Assembly (NCBI GenBank): GCA_003151825.1
Contig: PLYO01000041.1
Location: 125,042 to 175,852, forward strand
DNA length: 50,811 nucleotides
Direction: 5' to 3'
From: Ignavibacteriota bacterium
GTDB taxonomy: Bacteria; Bacteroidota; Ignavibacteria; Palsa-1295
Positions 1 to 6,488 of the stretch are shown here, piece by piece; the stretch's first letter is position 1; the number at the start of each line of letters is the position of its first letter. Made by a program: the position numbers and the translations under genes. The notes below the pieces were generated by a model, which was not told the origin of the DNA, did no database searches, and saw only the letters and a list, made by a program, of their open reading frames with translations.

Positions 1-956
1 ACCACATTTTTTTTCACTTCTTTCAAGAGTGATACGATCTCATTGCGTGAAGGTAAACAGTTTGATGAGTAAGAGACAACGAGAATCGATTTTCTAAAAT
101 GATGAAACAGCCTGCGAAAAGCCTCTGTAACTCCTGACTTGCTCGCAAAAGCAGTTTCGTATGACCGAAGTTTTTTTGTTTTCGTCTCCATCATTATGTC
201 CGCATCTTTCCAGTAAGTGCAAAGCCCTTCAACGAAGTGGTATCGCCTTGTATAATCGCAGTCGGAGAAGCGGCTTACATACGGAGGGTCAAGATACACT
301 AAGTCCGTAGTATCCGATGGTAAGTCGAAAACGTCCACATTAAATGCCTTGTTCAAGCGACCGTTTGAAAATACTGAGCCGTTTAGTGCTGCGACTGCTT
401 CAATGAATTGCTGACACATTGAGATTTTTAGATCGCGCCTTCCATCCCAGCCTGTATTGCCAGTGAAAGTAAAAAGTCCGCGTGGGCGCTTCTTCATGCT
501 GGCTCGTGATGCAGCGGCCAACGCAATCGACTTCTTGAGTGGACTGCGAAGATCCTTGATGTTGGCATAGAGGTTGTCAAGGAAGCTGCAATCGGTTTCG
601 TCAAAAAACAACCCGGCATAAGTATCTCGGATAAACGTACCTGCTTCAGAGTTCACCCTTAGCAATCGGTCAACATCGTCAGATGTTAAGTAGGTTGAGT
701 TGTTTCCAGTGGTGGCATGTGCTGTATGATAGCAGAACTTGAGAAAATCGTTCGAATAAACCCGAGTTCCCATCTGCTTTAAGCGATACGAAACGCAGCC
801 AGAGCCTGCAAAAGCATCAAGTGCCGTATCAAATTTAAGTTCTTGAAGATGTTTTGTGATAAAGGGAAGCAAGCGTTGCTTGCTTCCCATGTACTTCGTA
901 TCGGGAAACGCAACATTCGCTTGATTAAACAGAGATGGAGTGGCTAACCTCGGCAT
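1..956 (-). CDS. D12-class DNA adenine N6-methyltransferase, partial (3' end beyond window)
   Basis: I translated this by hand on the minus strand from the ATG at 956-954; it stays open for about 318 codons to the left edge, so the C-terminus is missing. It would transfer a methyl group from S-adenosylmethionine to adenine N6 in a specific DNA site. Seen: KYMGSKQRLLPFI near residue 21, the SAM-binding DAFAGSGCVSYR near 48, the catalytic YLDPPY near 221, and a later SYSSN. The order fits D12 (alpha-class) enzymes. It starts three bases after the stop of a second D12 methylase, so the two are co-transcribed. Paired adenine methylases are typical of type II/IIS systems that recognise an asymmetric site or need two modification enzymes; a nuclease gene may lie just left of the window. 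The DNA is AT-richer than most of the window, suggesting transfer. Confidence 0.88.
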   Translation of the reverse strand, partial: MPRLATPSLFNQANVAFPDTKYMGSKQRLLPFITKHLQELKFDTALDAFAGSGCVSYRLKQMGTRVYSNDFLKFCYHTAHATTGNNSTYLTSDDVDRLLRVNSEAGTFIRDTYAGLFFDETDCSFLDNLYANIKDLRSPLKKSIALAAASRASMKKRPRGLFTFTGNTGWDGRRDLKISMCQQFIEAVAALNGSVFSNGRLNKAFNVDVFDLPSDTTDLVYLDPPYVSRFSDCDYTRRYHFVEGLCTYWKDADIMMETKTKKLRSYETAFASKSGVTEAFRRLFHHFRKSILVVSYSSNCLPSRNEIVSLLKEVKKNV

Positions 957-959
957 CGG

Positions 960-1805
960 TCAGAAGTTTGTTACGAGTAATTCTTTGACATCCCCTCGAC
1001 TGCTTCCCTTACAATTAATAAAGCGAGGAGCAGCGACAGTTTCAATACGGAATCCTGAATATAACTTTTCTACAAGCGGATGAAACGAGTTACTCAATAA
1101 TAACATCGCACCTCTTGTATCTAATTCTCGAAAAACTTCCGCGAGACGAATGTGATCCGTTTCGCGGAACTGTCCTGCCGTGTACCGCTTAAAGTCAGAG
1201 TGAATTGAAATCGGTAAATAAGGCGGATCGAGGTAAACAAAATCTCCTTGCTCAACGAGATCAAGTAGAAGAGATTCATAATTCATGTGAAGCAGTCTAA
1301 CAACTTTTAATGCCTCACTTGCTGCGTATAGGTTTTCCTCGTCAACGAGGCGTAAACTTTTGTAATGTCCGAACGGGGAATTAAATTGCCCACTTCTATT
1401 AACTCGGTACAAACCGTTAAAGCAAGTCTTATTCAAGAAAATCATTCTCGCGGCACGTTCATGCACAGACATTACTCTCGGATTCTGTGCCCTCACACGA
1501 TAGAATTCCTCTGAGGAAACTTTGTATTTTGAAAGAGAAATGATTACTGCTTCTGGCGTATCTCTTACTGCCTCGTAACATGCAATAAGCTCGCCATTTG
1601 CATCGCCGAGGATTCCGCTTTCCGGCTGAACGGAAAAGAACATAGCACCGCCCCCAACGAACGGTTCTACATAATTCTTAAAATCTTTCGGAGCAAATTT
1701 CGAAAGCACAGGAAGCAGACTACTTTTTCCGCCCGCCCATTTGAGAAATGGTCGGGCAGTGCGATGTGCGCGAATGGTTTCGAAATCTAATTGAGCTAAG
1801 GCCAT
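960..1805 (-). CDS. D12-class DNA adenine methyltransferase (Dam/DpnM-like)
   Basis: 281 residues, a usual length for Dam/DpnM-type enzymes. Seen: the N-terminal PFLKWAGGK (residues 19-27), the SAM motif EPFVGGGAMFF (47-57), FLNKTCFNGLYRVN (123-136) and GQFNSPFG typical of this branch, and catalytic YLDPPY (191-196). Known of the family: adenine N6 methylation using S-adenosylmethionine, either as an orphan or as the protective half of a restriction system. It is upstream of and nearly fused to the second methylase (three-base gap). No restriction endonuclease is visible on the right side; upstream is a non-coding stretch with hairpin repeats. The target sequence cannot be read from the protein. 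Lower GC than neighbours. Confidence 0.93.
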   Translation of the reverse strand: MALAQLDFETIRAHRTARPFLKWAGGKSSLLPVLSKFAPKDFKNYVEPFVGGGAMFFSVQPESGILGDANGELIACYEAVRDTPEAVIISLSKYKVSSEEFYRVRAQNPRVMSVHERAARMIFLNKTCFNGLYRVNRSGQFNSPFGHYKSLRLVDEENLYAASEALKVVRLLHMNYESLLLDLVEQGDFVYLDPPYLPISIHSDFKRYTAGQFRETDHIRLAEVFRELDTRGAMLLLSNSFHPLVEKLYSGFRIETVAAPRFINCKGSSRGDVKELLVTNF

Positions 1806-1900
1806 AATTCATATATAGGACACGTTTCGCTGCGACATGGTGCCCATAGTTATTCACATAATATAATACAATTTCTCAGCACTCTCCATAAAATCGCTAA

Positions 1901-1951
1901 CCCCGGACTTACGTCCGGGGCTACGAATATGTCCTTCGGCAAGCTCAGGAC
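1901..1951. repeat. Two consecutive palindromic repeats
   Basis: CCCCGGAC TTAC GTCCGGGG (1901-1920) is a perfect 8-bp hairpin with a 4-base loop. It is followed at 1931-1951 by a GTCC...GGAC hairpin whose core CTTCGGCAAGCTCAGG recurs at about 35321-35336. The reverse orientation, with one base changed (TCCTGAGCTTGTCGAAGGA), is embedded in pyrB near 25426. These look like dispersed REP-like elements; the first could also act as a terminator for either flank. Confidence 0.7.
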
Positions 1952-2051
1952 GCCTCCGGCACTTTAATTTTTCCCCACCACCCCTTTCGCTCGCGCCAGG
2001 CCGTTCGTGTTTCGAAAAAGAATTATGAATTCGTAAAAATAAATCCTCGTT

Positions 2052-2105
2052 GAAACAACTATTGTTTCGCCGCGTAAATAGCTGTTGAAACGAGTATTTC
2101 GTTTC
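2052..2105. promoter_or_regulatory. Two operator-like inverted repeats upstream of yceI
   Basis: GAAACAA-CTA-TTGTTTC (2052-2068) and GAAACGA-GTATT-TCGTTTC (2087-2105) are both perfect 7-bp inverted repeats with the same GAAAC/GTTTC arms. Centres are about 36 bp apart, and the second ends 23 bases before the yceI ATG at 2129. Their placement suggests binding sites for a dimeric repressor or activator at the yceI promoter. The regulator is not identifiable; no regulator gene is adjacent. Confidence 0.55.
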
Positions 2106-2128
2106 TAATTTGAAGGAGAAAAATTATT

Positions 2129-2728
2129 ATGAACTCAACTACAGACGTTTTGGAAGCTCCGGTTACGGAGCAAATTCTTGAAAATCAGCCTGAAAAGGCC
2201 ACTTTGTCGAGCTGGAATCTCGATAAATCGCATTCCAGCGCGGGATTCAGCGTGAAGCACCTCATGATTTCGAACGTGCGCGGGCATTTCAACGATCTCG
2301 CGGGGTCGCTCGAGTACGATCCGCTGCATGTCGAAAACAGCTCCGTTTCGGTGACGATTCAGGCCGCGACGATCGACACGCGCGACGCCAATCGTGACGG
2401 GCATCTGAAGAGCGCGGACTTTTTCGAGGTCGAAAAATTCCCCGAAATTACGTTCCAATCCACTGCGTGGCAGCATAAAAACGATGACGAATTGCTCGTC
2501 AAAGGCAATCTGACCATGCGCGGCGTAACGCGCGAGATCGCGCTGACCGTCGAGCGGACGCAGGAAGTGAAAGACCCCTGGGGCGGAACGCGAGTCGGCT
2601 TCACCGGGCGAACGAAGATCAACCGGAAGGATTTCGGCCTCGGCTTCAATGCCGTGATGGAAACCGGAGGATTCGTCGTCGGCGAAGACGTAGCGATTAC
2701 GCTGGAGACGGAATTCGTGAAAGCATAA
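2129..2728 (+). CDS. YceI family protein (lipocalin-like polyisoprenoid-binding fold)
   Basis: 199 residues. The YceI domain spans about residues 28-199: WNLDKSHSSAGFSVKHLMIS, then GHFNDLAGSLEYD, IDTRDANRDGHLKSADFF and the C-terminal NRKDFGLGFN. Known of the family: a lipocalin-like barrel that binds isoprenoid or other amphipathic ligands, often induced by stress. Most members carry a signal peptide; here the N-terminus (residues 1-27) is acidic and lacks a hydrophobic core, so a cytoplasmic location is likely. ATG chosen because AAGGAG lies 10 bases upstream. Two inverted repeats just upstream suggest its own regulated promoter. It converges on murB, with a palindromic element filling the gap between the two stop codons. 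Confidence 0.93.
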   Translation: MNSTTDVLEAPVTEQILENQPEKATLSSWNLDKSHSSAGFSVKHLMISNVRGHFNDLAGSLEYDPLHVENSSVSVTIQAATIDTRDANRDGHLKSADFFEVEKFPEITFQSTAWQHKNDDELLVKGNLTMRGVTREIALTVERTQEVKDPWGGTRVGFTGRTKINRKDFGLGFNAVMETGGFVVGEDVAITLETEFVKA

Positions 2729-2821
2729 CCACGGGAAAGAACCGGGATTACACGGATGATGCGGATTACGCGGACGATTTTGGGGATTTATTTTCCGAAC
2801 ATCAATCCGTGTAATCCAGGT
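2729..2821. repeat. Palindromic element filling the yceI/murB convergent gap
   Basis: The gap between the stop codons of yceI and murB is filled by an imperfect inverted repeat: AACCGGGATTACACGGAT at about 2739-2756 pairs with ATCCGTGTAATCCAGGTT ending at 2822. In between is a partial direct copy, GGATTACGCGG. It may act as a bidirectional terminator and belongs to the dispersed repeats seen between many genes here. Confidence 0.65.
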
Positions 2822-4024
2822 TCAGGCGGTGTATCTTCTTATTTCCTCCCGATTGAACCCATACCCTCGCAACTCATCCGCCGTAAAGCCGATTAGTTCC
2901 GGTTCGGTGTAGAGATGCAGTCCCGTTTTTTCTTGCACCGTCGTGCGGACTTCGCGGACGAGGGTGAGCACTTCATCCGCCGTGGCGTTGCCCGTTACAT
3001 TCAGCACCACGACTGGCTGCGTTGGGTTAAGCTGCACGTTCCCACGGCGGAATCCTTTGAGGCCGCAGGCTTCGAGAACAAAGGCGCTGGGAATTTTTAG
3101 GGTAGAGGGTAACGGGTAAAGGGTAGAGGGCGCATAGCGGAGAAGCCGATCGAGACGCTCCGGAAGATTGCGTTCGAACTGTCGCTTTACATTCTCGAAT
3201 TGCTCTATTGTTAGCAGCGAATTCTTGAAAAACGATCCGGCGTTGCCTTCGATGGATTCTGCGGGAAACGGGAATTTTCTGTCGCGGATGGCTTTGATGG
3301 CCGCGCGGATTTCTTCGAGCGACGGTTCGGGATTGCCTTCAAACCATTTTTTTACATCGGGATAAGAAAGATTTCGCTTTGGAACAGTCGAAAGTTGCAG
3401 TGTTGTAGAAAGAATAACGTAGCGGTTTTTCTCCCGCGTGTTGAAAATGCTTTTGCGATAGGTGAACTCGCATTCTTCGTTCGTTAGCGTTTGGAATGAA
3501 TTCGTTTTCCGGTCGAAGACCTCGACATTCACCAACACGTCCTTAATTTCCTGTCCATACGCTCCCACATTTTGCACGGCAACCGCGCCTGTTCGTCCCG
3601 GAATGCGCGAAAGATTTTCGATACCCCAAAGCTCGTGCTCCACGGCAAATTTTACAACATCGTCCCACATTTCGCCTGAAGCGATGCGAATCCCCCTCAC
3701 CCCCGGCCCCTCTCCCCACTGCGTGGGGCGAGGGGAGTTGGAATTCTTATACCCCTCTCCCCACGTAGTGGGGAGAGGGGTTAGGGGTGAGGGGGCAATG
3801 CCACGGTTGCTGACGTGAATCACCAGACCATCGAAACCCCGATCGCTCACGAGCATATTGCTGCCGCCGCCCAGAACGAGCGTAGCGAGGCCGCGCTCTT
3901 CGGCATAATCGAACGCTGCGGGAACATCGGCGGGGTCCACTATTTCCGCAAACTCACGCGCCGCGCCGCCGATCTTAAAGGTCGTGAGCGGTTTGAGCGA
4001 GCGGTTTTGTTCGATGGGAAGCAA
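2822..4024 (-). CDS. murB: UDP-N-acetylenolpyruvoylglucosamine reductase with two repeat-encoded insertions
   Basis: MurB reduces UDP-GlcNAc-enolpyruvate to UDP-MurNAc with NADPH and FAD in the cytoplasm, the second committed step of peptidoglycan synthesis. Seen: FAD-domain LGGGSNMLVSD (51-61), IPGRTGAVAVQNVGAYGQE (141-159), catalytic Arg190 in YRKSIFN, the proton-donor Ser264 in GSFFKN, and Glu376 in EPELIGF, i.e. the E. coli-type (type I) enzyme. At 400 residues it is about 55 longer than E. coli MurB. Two stretches explain most of this: residues about 77-111, encoded by a GC-rich palindromic element, and residues about 299-309, encoded by a 7-nt tandem array. Both keep the frame and all catalytic residues remain, so the protein is probably functional. 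Divergent from queE, 67 bases between starts. Confidence 0.96.
   Translation of the reverse strand: MLPIEQNRSLKPLTTFKIGGAAREFAEIVDPADVPAAFDYAEERGLATLVLGGGSNMLVSDRGFDGLVIHVSNRGIAPSPLTPLPTTWGEGYKNSNSPRPTQWGEGPGVRGIRIASGEMWDDVVKFAVEHELWGIENLSRIPGRTGAVAVQNVGAYGQEIKDVLVNVEVFDRKTNSFQTLTNEECEFTYRKSIFNTREKNRYVILSTTLQLSTVPKRNLSYPDVKKWFEGNPEPSLEEIRAAIKAIRDRKFPFPAESIEGNAGSFFKNSLLTIEQFENVKRQFERNLPERLDRLLRYAPSTLYPLPSTLKIPSAFVLEACGLKGFRRGNVQLNPTQPVVVLNVTGNATADEVLTLVREVRTTVQEKTGLHLYTEPELIGFTADELRGYGFNREEIRRYTA
3100..3130. repeat. Heptanucleotide array inside murB
   Basis: GGGTAGA, GGGTAAC, GGGTAAA, GGGTAGA plus GGG: 4.4 units of a GGGTARM heptad, in frame with murB (minus strand), encoding a Pro/Ser/Thr/Leu-rich stretch. 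It is a coding example of the heptad arrays found between genes elsewhere in the window. Confidence 0.8.
3692..3797. repeat. GC-rich double palindromic element inside murB
   Basis: About 105 bases built of two related palindromes: a first half with CCCCTCACCCC and CCCCAC...GTGGGG, and a second half CCCCTCTCCCCAC-GTA-GTGGGGAGAGGGG followed by TTAGGGGTGAGGGG. The outer ends are complementary, so the unit can fold as a long hairpin. It adds about 35 codons to murB without breaking the frame. Confidence 0.85.
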
Positions 4025-4091
4025 TTGAGGGAGATTGGCTGTTATTTGCCGAAATCAACGAAATCCGCCAAATCCCGGTTCAGATTAACAA

Positions 4092-4829
4092 ATGCAGGAA
4101 ACCCTTGAAATAACCGATTCCAAGCCGCTTTCTCTCGCTGAAAAAGAGCGAAGGGATGCTCTGCGCGTCAACGAAATTTTTTATTCGATTCAGGGCGAAG
4201 GCTCGCGCGCGGGCGAGCCGTGCGTGTTTATCCGCATGACGGGGTGTGGCCTTCGATGCAGCTATTGCGACACCGAATATGCGTTTTACGAAGGCGAGGA
4301 TAAGCCGGTCGAAGAAATAGTGAATGAAATCGAGCGTTATCATTGTAAGCTCGTCGAACTAACCGGCGGCGAACCGCTGGAACAAGAGGGAACTTATACG
4401 TTGATGAATGAACTGCTCTCCCGGGGATACGACGTGATGATCGAAACCGGCGGGCATGTCGATATTACGCGTGTGGACACGCGCGTGAAACGCATCGTCG
4501 ATCTCAAGACGCCATCTTCCGGCATGATGAAACGCAACCGGTATGAGAACATCGAGCAGCTTACAAAGCACGACGAAGTGAAATTCGTGATCGGCTCGCG
4601 CGAAGATTATGAATGGTCGCGAGCGCAAGTCTGGAAATTCGATCTCGCCAAACGAGCCGGAACGATTCTATTTTCGCCAGTCGTCCCCCTCTCCCTACCA
4701 AGGGGAGGGGTTAGGGGAGAGGTAGAACTTAGGGAACTGGCGGCATGGATTCTCGAAGACCATCTCCCAGTTCGCTTACAAACGCAATTACACAAACTCA
4801 TTTGGCCGGGAGTGTTAAGAGGAGTATAA
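4092..4829 (+). CDS. queE: 7-carboxy-7-deazaguanine synthase (radical SAM) with in-frame repeat insertion
   Basis: QueE converts 6-carboxy-tetrahydropterin to 7-carboxy-7-deazaguanine with a [4Fe-4S] cluster and SAM, in the path to queuosine. Seen: YSIQGEGSRAG (31-41), the cluster motif C52-GLR-C56-SY-C59-DT, and LTGGEPL (90-96). 245 residues is slightly long for the family; residues about 199-211 (PLSLPRGGVRGEV) are encoded by a palindromic repeat between the core and the last helices. It heads the + strand run queE-queF-queD-queC and its stop overlaps the queF start by one base. The start is 67 bases from the divergent murB; I saw no preQ1-type leader there. Confidence 0.95.
   Translation: MQETLEITDSKPLSLAEKERRDALRVNEIFYSIQGEGSRAGEPCVFIRMTGCGLRCSYCDTEYAFYEGEDKPVEEIVNEIERYHCKLVELTGGEPLEQEGTYTLMNELLSRGYDVMIETGGHVDITRVDTRVKRIVDLKTPSSGMMKRNRYENIEQLTKHDEVKFVIGSREDYEWSRAQVWKFDLAKRAGTILFSPVVPLSLPRGGVRGEVELRELAAWILEDHLPVRLQTQLHKLIWPGVLRGV
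4685..4723. repeat. Palindromic element inside queE
   Basis: A shorter member of the family seen in aat and the GNAT gene: CCCCCTCTCC at the left, AAGGGGAGGGG in the centre, TTAGGGGAGAGG at the right. The left arm is partly lost, so the hairpin is imperfect. It is read in frame by queE. Confidence 0.8.
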
Positions 4830-5242
4830 TGGCTGACGCAAAACCAGAACTCATCGTTTTTCCGAACCCGTATCCGAACAGGGATTACGTTATCACACAT
4901 ACCAATCCGGAATTTACTTCGGTGTGTCCGGTGACGGGCCTTCCCGATTTCGGCGAGATCACGGTTCGCTTTGTGCCGGATCAACTTTGTGTGGAGCTGA
5001 AATCGCTCAAATATTATTTCCTGAGCTTTCGCAATCGCGGGATTTTTTATGAGGCGGCAATCAACGAAATGTTGGAAGACCTCGTAAGCGCGCTCGAACC
5101 GCGATGGATGGAAATTACCGGCGATTTCTCCACGCGCGGCGGACTGCACTCCACCATGGTGGCAAAATACACCAAGGGAACCGATGCGCTGCCGCACTCC
5201 GAAAGAATCGTAGTGAAAAATCTTGGAGCGCCAATACAATAA
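4829..5242 (+). CDS. queF: NADPH-dependent 7-cyano-7-deazaguanine reductase
   Basis: QueF reduces the nitrile of preQ0 to the amine of preQ1 with two NADPH. 137 residues from the ATG at 4829 match the short, unimodular (YkvM-type) form. Seen: TSVCPVTGLPDFG with the nucleophile Cys33 and acid Asp40, and VELKSLKYYFLSFRNRG (55-71), the family's NADPH/substrate motif. I chose 4829 rather than the ATG 84 bases upstream because AAGAGGAG sits 5-10 bases before it and the queE stop TAA shares its last base with this ATG. Located between queE and queD; an inverted repeat separates it from queD. Confidence 0.96.
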   Translation: MADAKPELIVFPNPYPNRDYVITHTNPEFTSVCPVTGLPDFGEITVRFVPDQLCVELKSLKYYFLSFRNRGIFYEAAINEMLEDLVSALEPRWMEITGDFSTRGGLHSTMVAKYTKGTDALPHSERIVVKNLGAPIQ

Positions 5243-5243
5243 T

Positions 5244-5296
5244 TTAATGGGACCTATAAGACCCAAGCGTCTCATGCAACCTATGGGTCTCATTAA
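5244..5296. repeat. Inverted repeat between queF and queD
   Basis: TTAATGGGACC (5244-5254) and GGTCTCATTAA (5286-5296) pair with one mismatch. The segment between repeats variants of GGGACC/GGGTCT with a period near 10. It starts two bases after the queF stop; the right end merges into AAGGA, the likely queD ribosome-binding site. Confidence 0.6.
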
Positions 5297-5312
5297 GGAA
5301 CGGAAATAATAC

Positions 5313-5747
5313 ATGCTCACCCGCATCGCAAAAGACTTCCGCTGGGAAATGGCGCACCGCTTGCCGGAGCATACCGGCGGCTGCCGCAATGTGCATGGCC
5401 ATTCCTACCGCATGTGGATCGAGCTGGCCGGCGAGCCTGACGAGCAGGGAATGGTTCTCGACTATTTCACCCTCATGGAAATGGTCGCGCCGCTCGTCGC
5501 GGAAATTGACCACGCCTTCATCTGCGACCGCTCGGACACGCTTATCGTCAATTTTCTCGAATCTTCCGGACTAAAGGCCGTCTATGTCGATTTCCCTACC
5601 ACGGCGGAAAACATCGCTAAATGGTTTTTCGAGCGGCTGCGGTTCCTTTTTGCTCCAATGAAACATTTATCAGAACTTCGCGTGCGTATCGAAGAGACGG
5701 AACGCACCTACGCCGAAGTCTCTGGAACAATTACGAATGACAAATGA
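5313..5747 (+). CDS. queD: 6-carboxy-5,6,7,8-tetrahydropterin synthase
   Basis: QueD turns dihydroneopterin triphosphate into 6-carboxy-tetrahydropterin, the QueE substrate. 144 residues, normal for the family. Seen: zinc ligands His15 (MAHRL), His28 and His30 (NVHGHSY), the catalytic Cys24, LDYF (49-52), DHAF (66-69) and the C-terminal EETERTYAEV. Its last codons and TGA stop lie inside the first units of a heptad array, so the final residues (TNDK) are repeat-encoded. AAGGAACGG lies upstream at 5295-5303. Part of the que run. Confidence 0.96.
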   Translation: MLTRIAKDFRWEMAHRLPEHTGGCRNVHGHSYRMWIELAGEPDEQGMVLDYFTLMEMVAPLVAEIDHAFICDRSDTLIVNFLESSGLKAVYVDFPTTAENIAKWFFERLRFLFAPMKHLSELRVRIEETERTYAEVSGTITNDK

Positions 5748-5807
5748 CAATTGGATGCCGGAATGCAGAGCTTCTTCGCCATTCGTCATTCGTCATTTGT
5801 CATTGAT
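5733..5807. repeat. Inverted pair of heptad arrays between queD and queC
   Basis: Left array ACGAATG, ACAAATG, ACAATTG (5733-5753); 26-base spacer; right array CATTCGT, CATTCGT, CATTTGT, CATTGAT (5780-5807). The units of the two sides are reverse complements. The queD stop is within the left array and the queC ATG (5808) follows the right array directly, so the element occupies the whole gap. Confidence 0.85.
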
Positions 5808-6488
5808 ATGAACTCCATCGTTTTACTCTCCGGCGGCATGGACTCGACGCTCACGGCCATGATCGCGCGGCGTGACTCGGAACGAATCTCCGCGCTCCAC
5901 CTTAATTACCGGCACCGCACGGAACGGCGCGAGCTAAAAGCATTCGAAGATGTTTGCACTGCGCTCGACATTTCCGACCGGCTTGTCGTGGACATTGAAT
6001 TTTTGCGAGCCATCGGCGGATCGAGCCTTACCGACGAAACTATCGAAGTGACGAAAGCCAATCTTGAAGCTTCCGATATTCCAAGTTCTTACGTACCATT
6101 TCGCAATGGGAATTTTCTTGCGGTCGCGACAAGCTGGGCGGAAGCCATTCGCGCGGATGCCCTTTATATCGGCGCGGTCGAGGAGGATTCCTCCGGCTAT
6201 CCCGATTGCCGACGCTCCTTTTTCGACGCCTTCGAGCGCGCCATCGCAATGGGAACGAAACCTGAAACCTCCATTCGCATCGTGACGCCGATTATTCATC
6301 TGAGAAAAAGCGAAATCGTGCGTGAATCTATTCGGCTCGGAGCGCCCATCGGAAAAACATGGTCATGCTATCAATCGGAGGACGCGGCCTGTGGCGTCTG
6401 CGATAGCTGCGCCTTGCGACTTCGCAGTTTCGTGGAAGCGGGAATCGCAGACCCTATTCCATATAAGGTGAGGCCAAATTACGGATGA
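5808..6488 (+). CDS. queC: 7-cyano-7-deazaguanine synthase
   Basis: QueC makes preQ0 from 7-carboxy-7-deazaguanine using ATP and ammonia. 226 residues from the ATG at 5808. Seen: PP-loop LLSGGMDST (5-13), HLNYRHRTERRE, YVPFRNGNF, GAVEEDSSGYPDCR, and the zinc cysteines in WSCYQSEDAACGVCDSC. An upstream ATG at 5751 is in frame but would translate the heptad array; the family's N-terminus fits MNSIVLLSGG. Its stop overlaps the next start (ATGA at 6485-6488), so the outer-membrane gene downstream is translationally coupled. With QueD, QueE and QueF all steps from dihydroneopterin triphosphate to preQ1 are encoded here; tgt and queA are not. Confidence 0.96.
   Translation: MNSIVLLSGGMDSTLTAMIARRDSERISALHLNYRHRTERRELKAFEDVCTALDISDRLVVDIEFLRAIGGSSLTDETIEVTKANLEASDIPSSYVPFRNGNFLAVATSWAEAIRADALYIGAVEEDSSGYPDCRRSFFDAFERAIAMGTKPETSIRIVTPIIHLRKSEIVRESIRLGAPIGKTWSCYQSEDAACGVCDSCALRLRSFVEAGIADPIPYKVRPNYG

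Larger units (their letters stand above)
1806..2128. other. Intergenic region between methylase pair and yceI
   Basis: 323 bases with no convincing gene. It holds two palindromic repeats at 1901-1951 (listed separately), a pyrimidine-rich patch, then the yceI promoter area with two inverted repeats (2052-2105). The start of yceI has a good ribosome-binding site, AAGGAG at 2113-2118. The composition changes here from the AT-rich methylase genes to the GC-richer remainder, so a transfer boundary may lie in this stretch (inference). Confidence 0.6.

Noticed and set aside
2729..2821. tRNA or other RNA gene in the yceI-murB gap
   Set aside because: The fold is a simple inverted repeat without cloverleaf arms or a CCA-adjacent acceptor.
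3692..3797. Sequencing or assembly artefact as source of the in-frame palindromes
   Set aside because: Several families, different loci, intact frames on both sides and an interrupted copy in pyrB are hard to explain by error, although reads were not available to check.
4025..4091. preQ1 riboswitch before queE
   Set aside because: Only 67 bases separate murB and queE, and I saw no H-type pseudoknot pattern with a purine-rich tail.
5751..5807. Longer QueC starting at 5751
   Set aside because: The extra residues are translated from the heptad array, and the family N-terminus fits the ATG at 5808.
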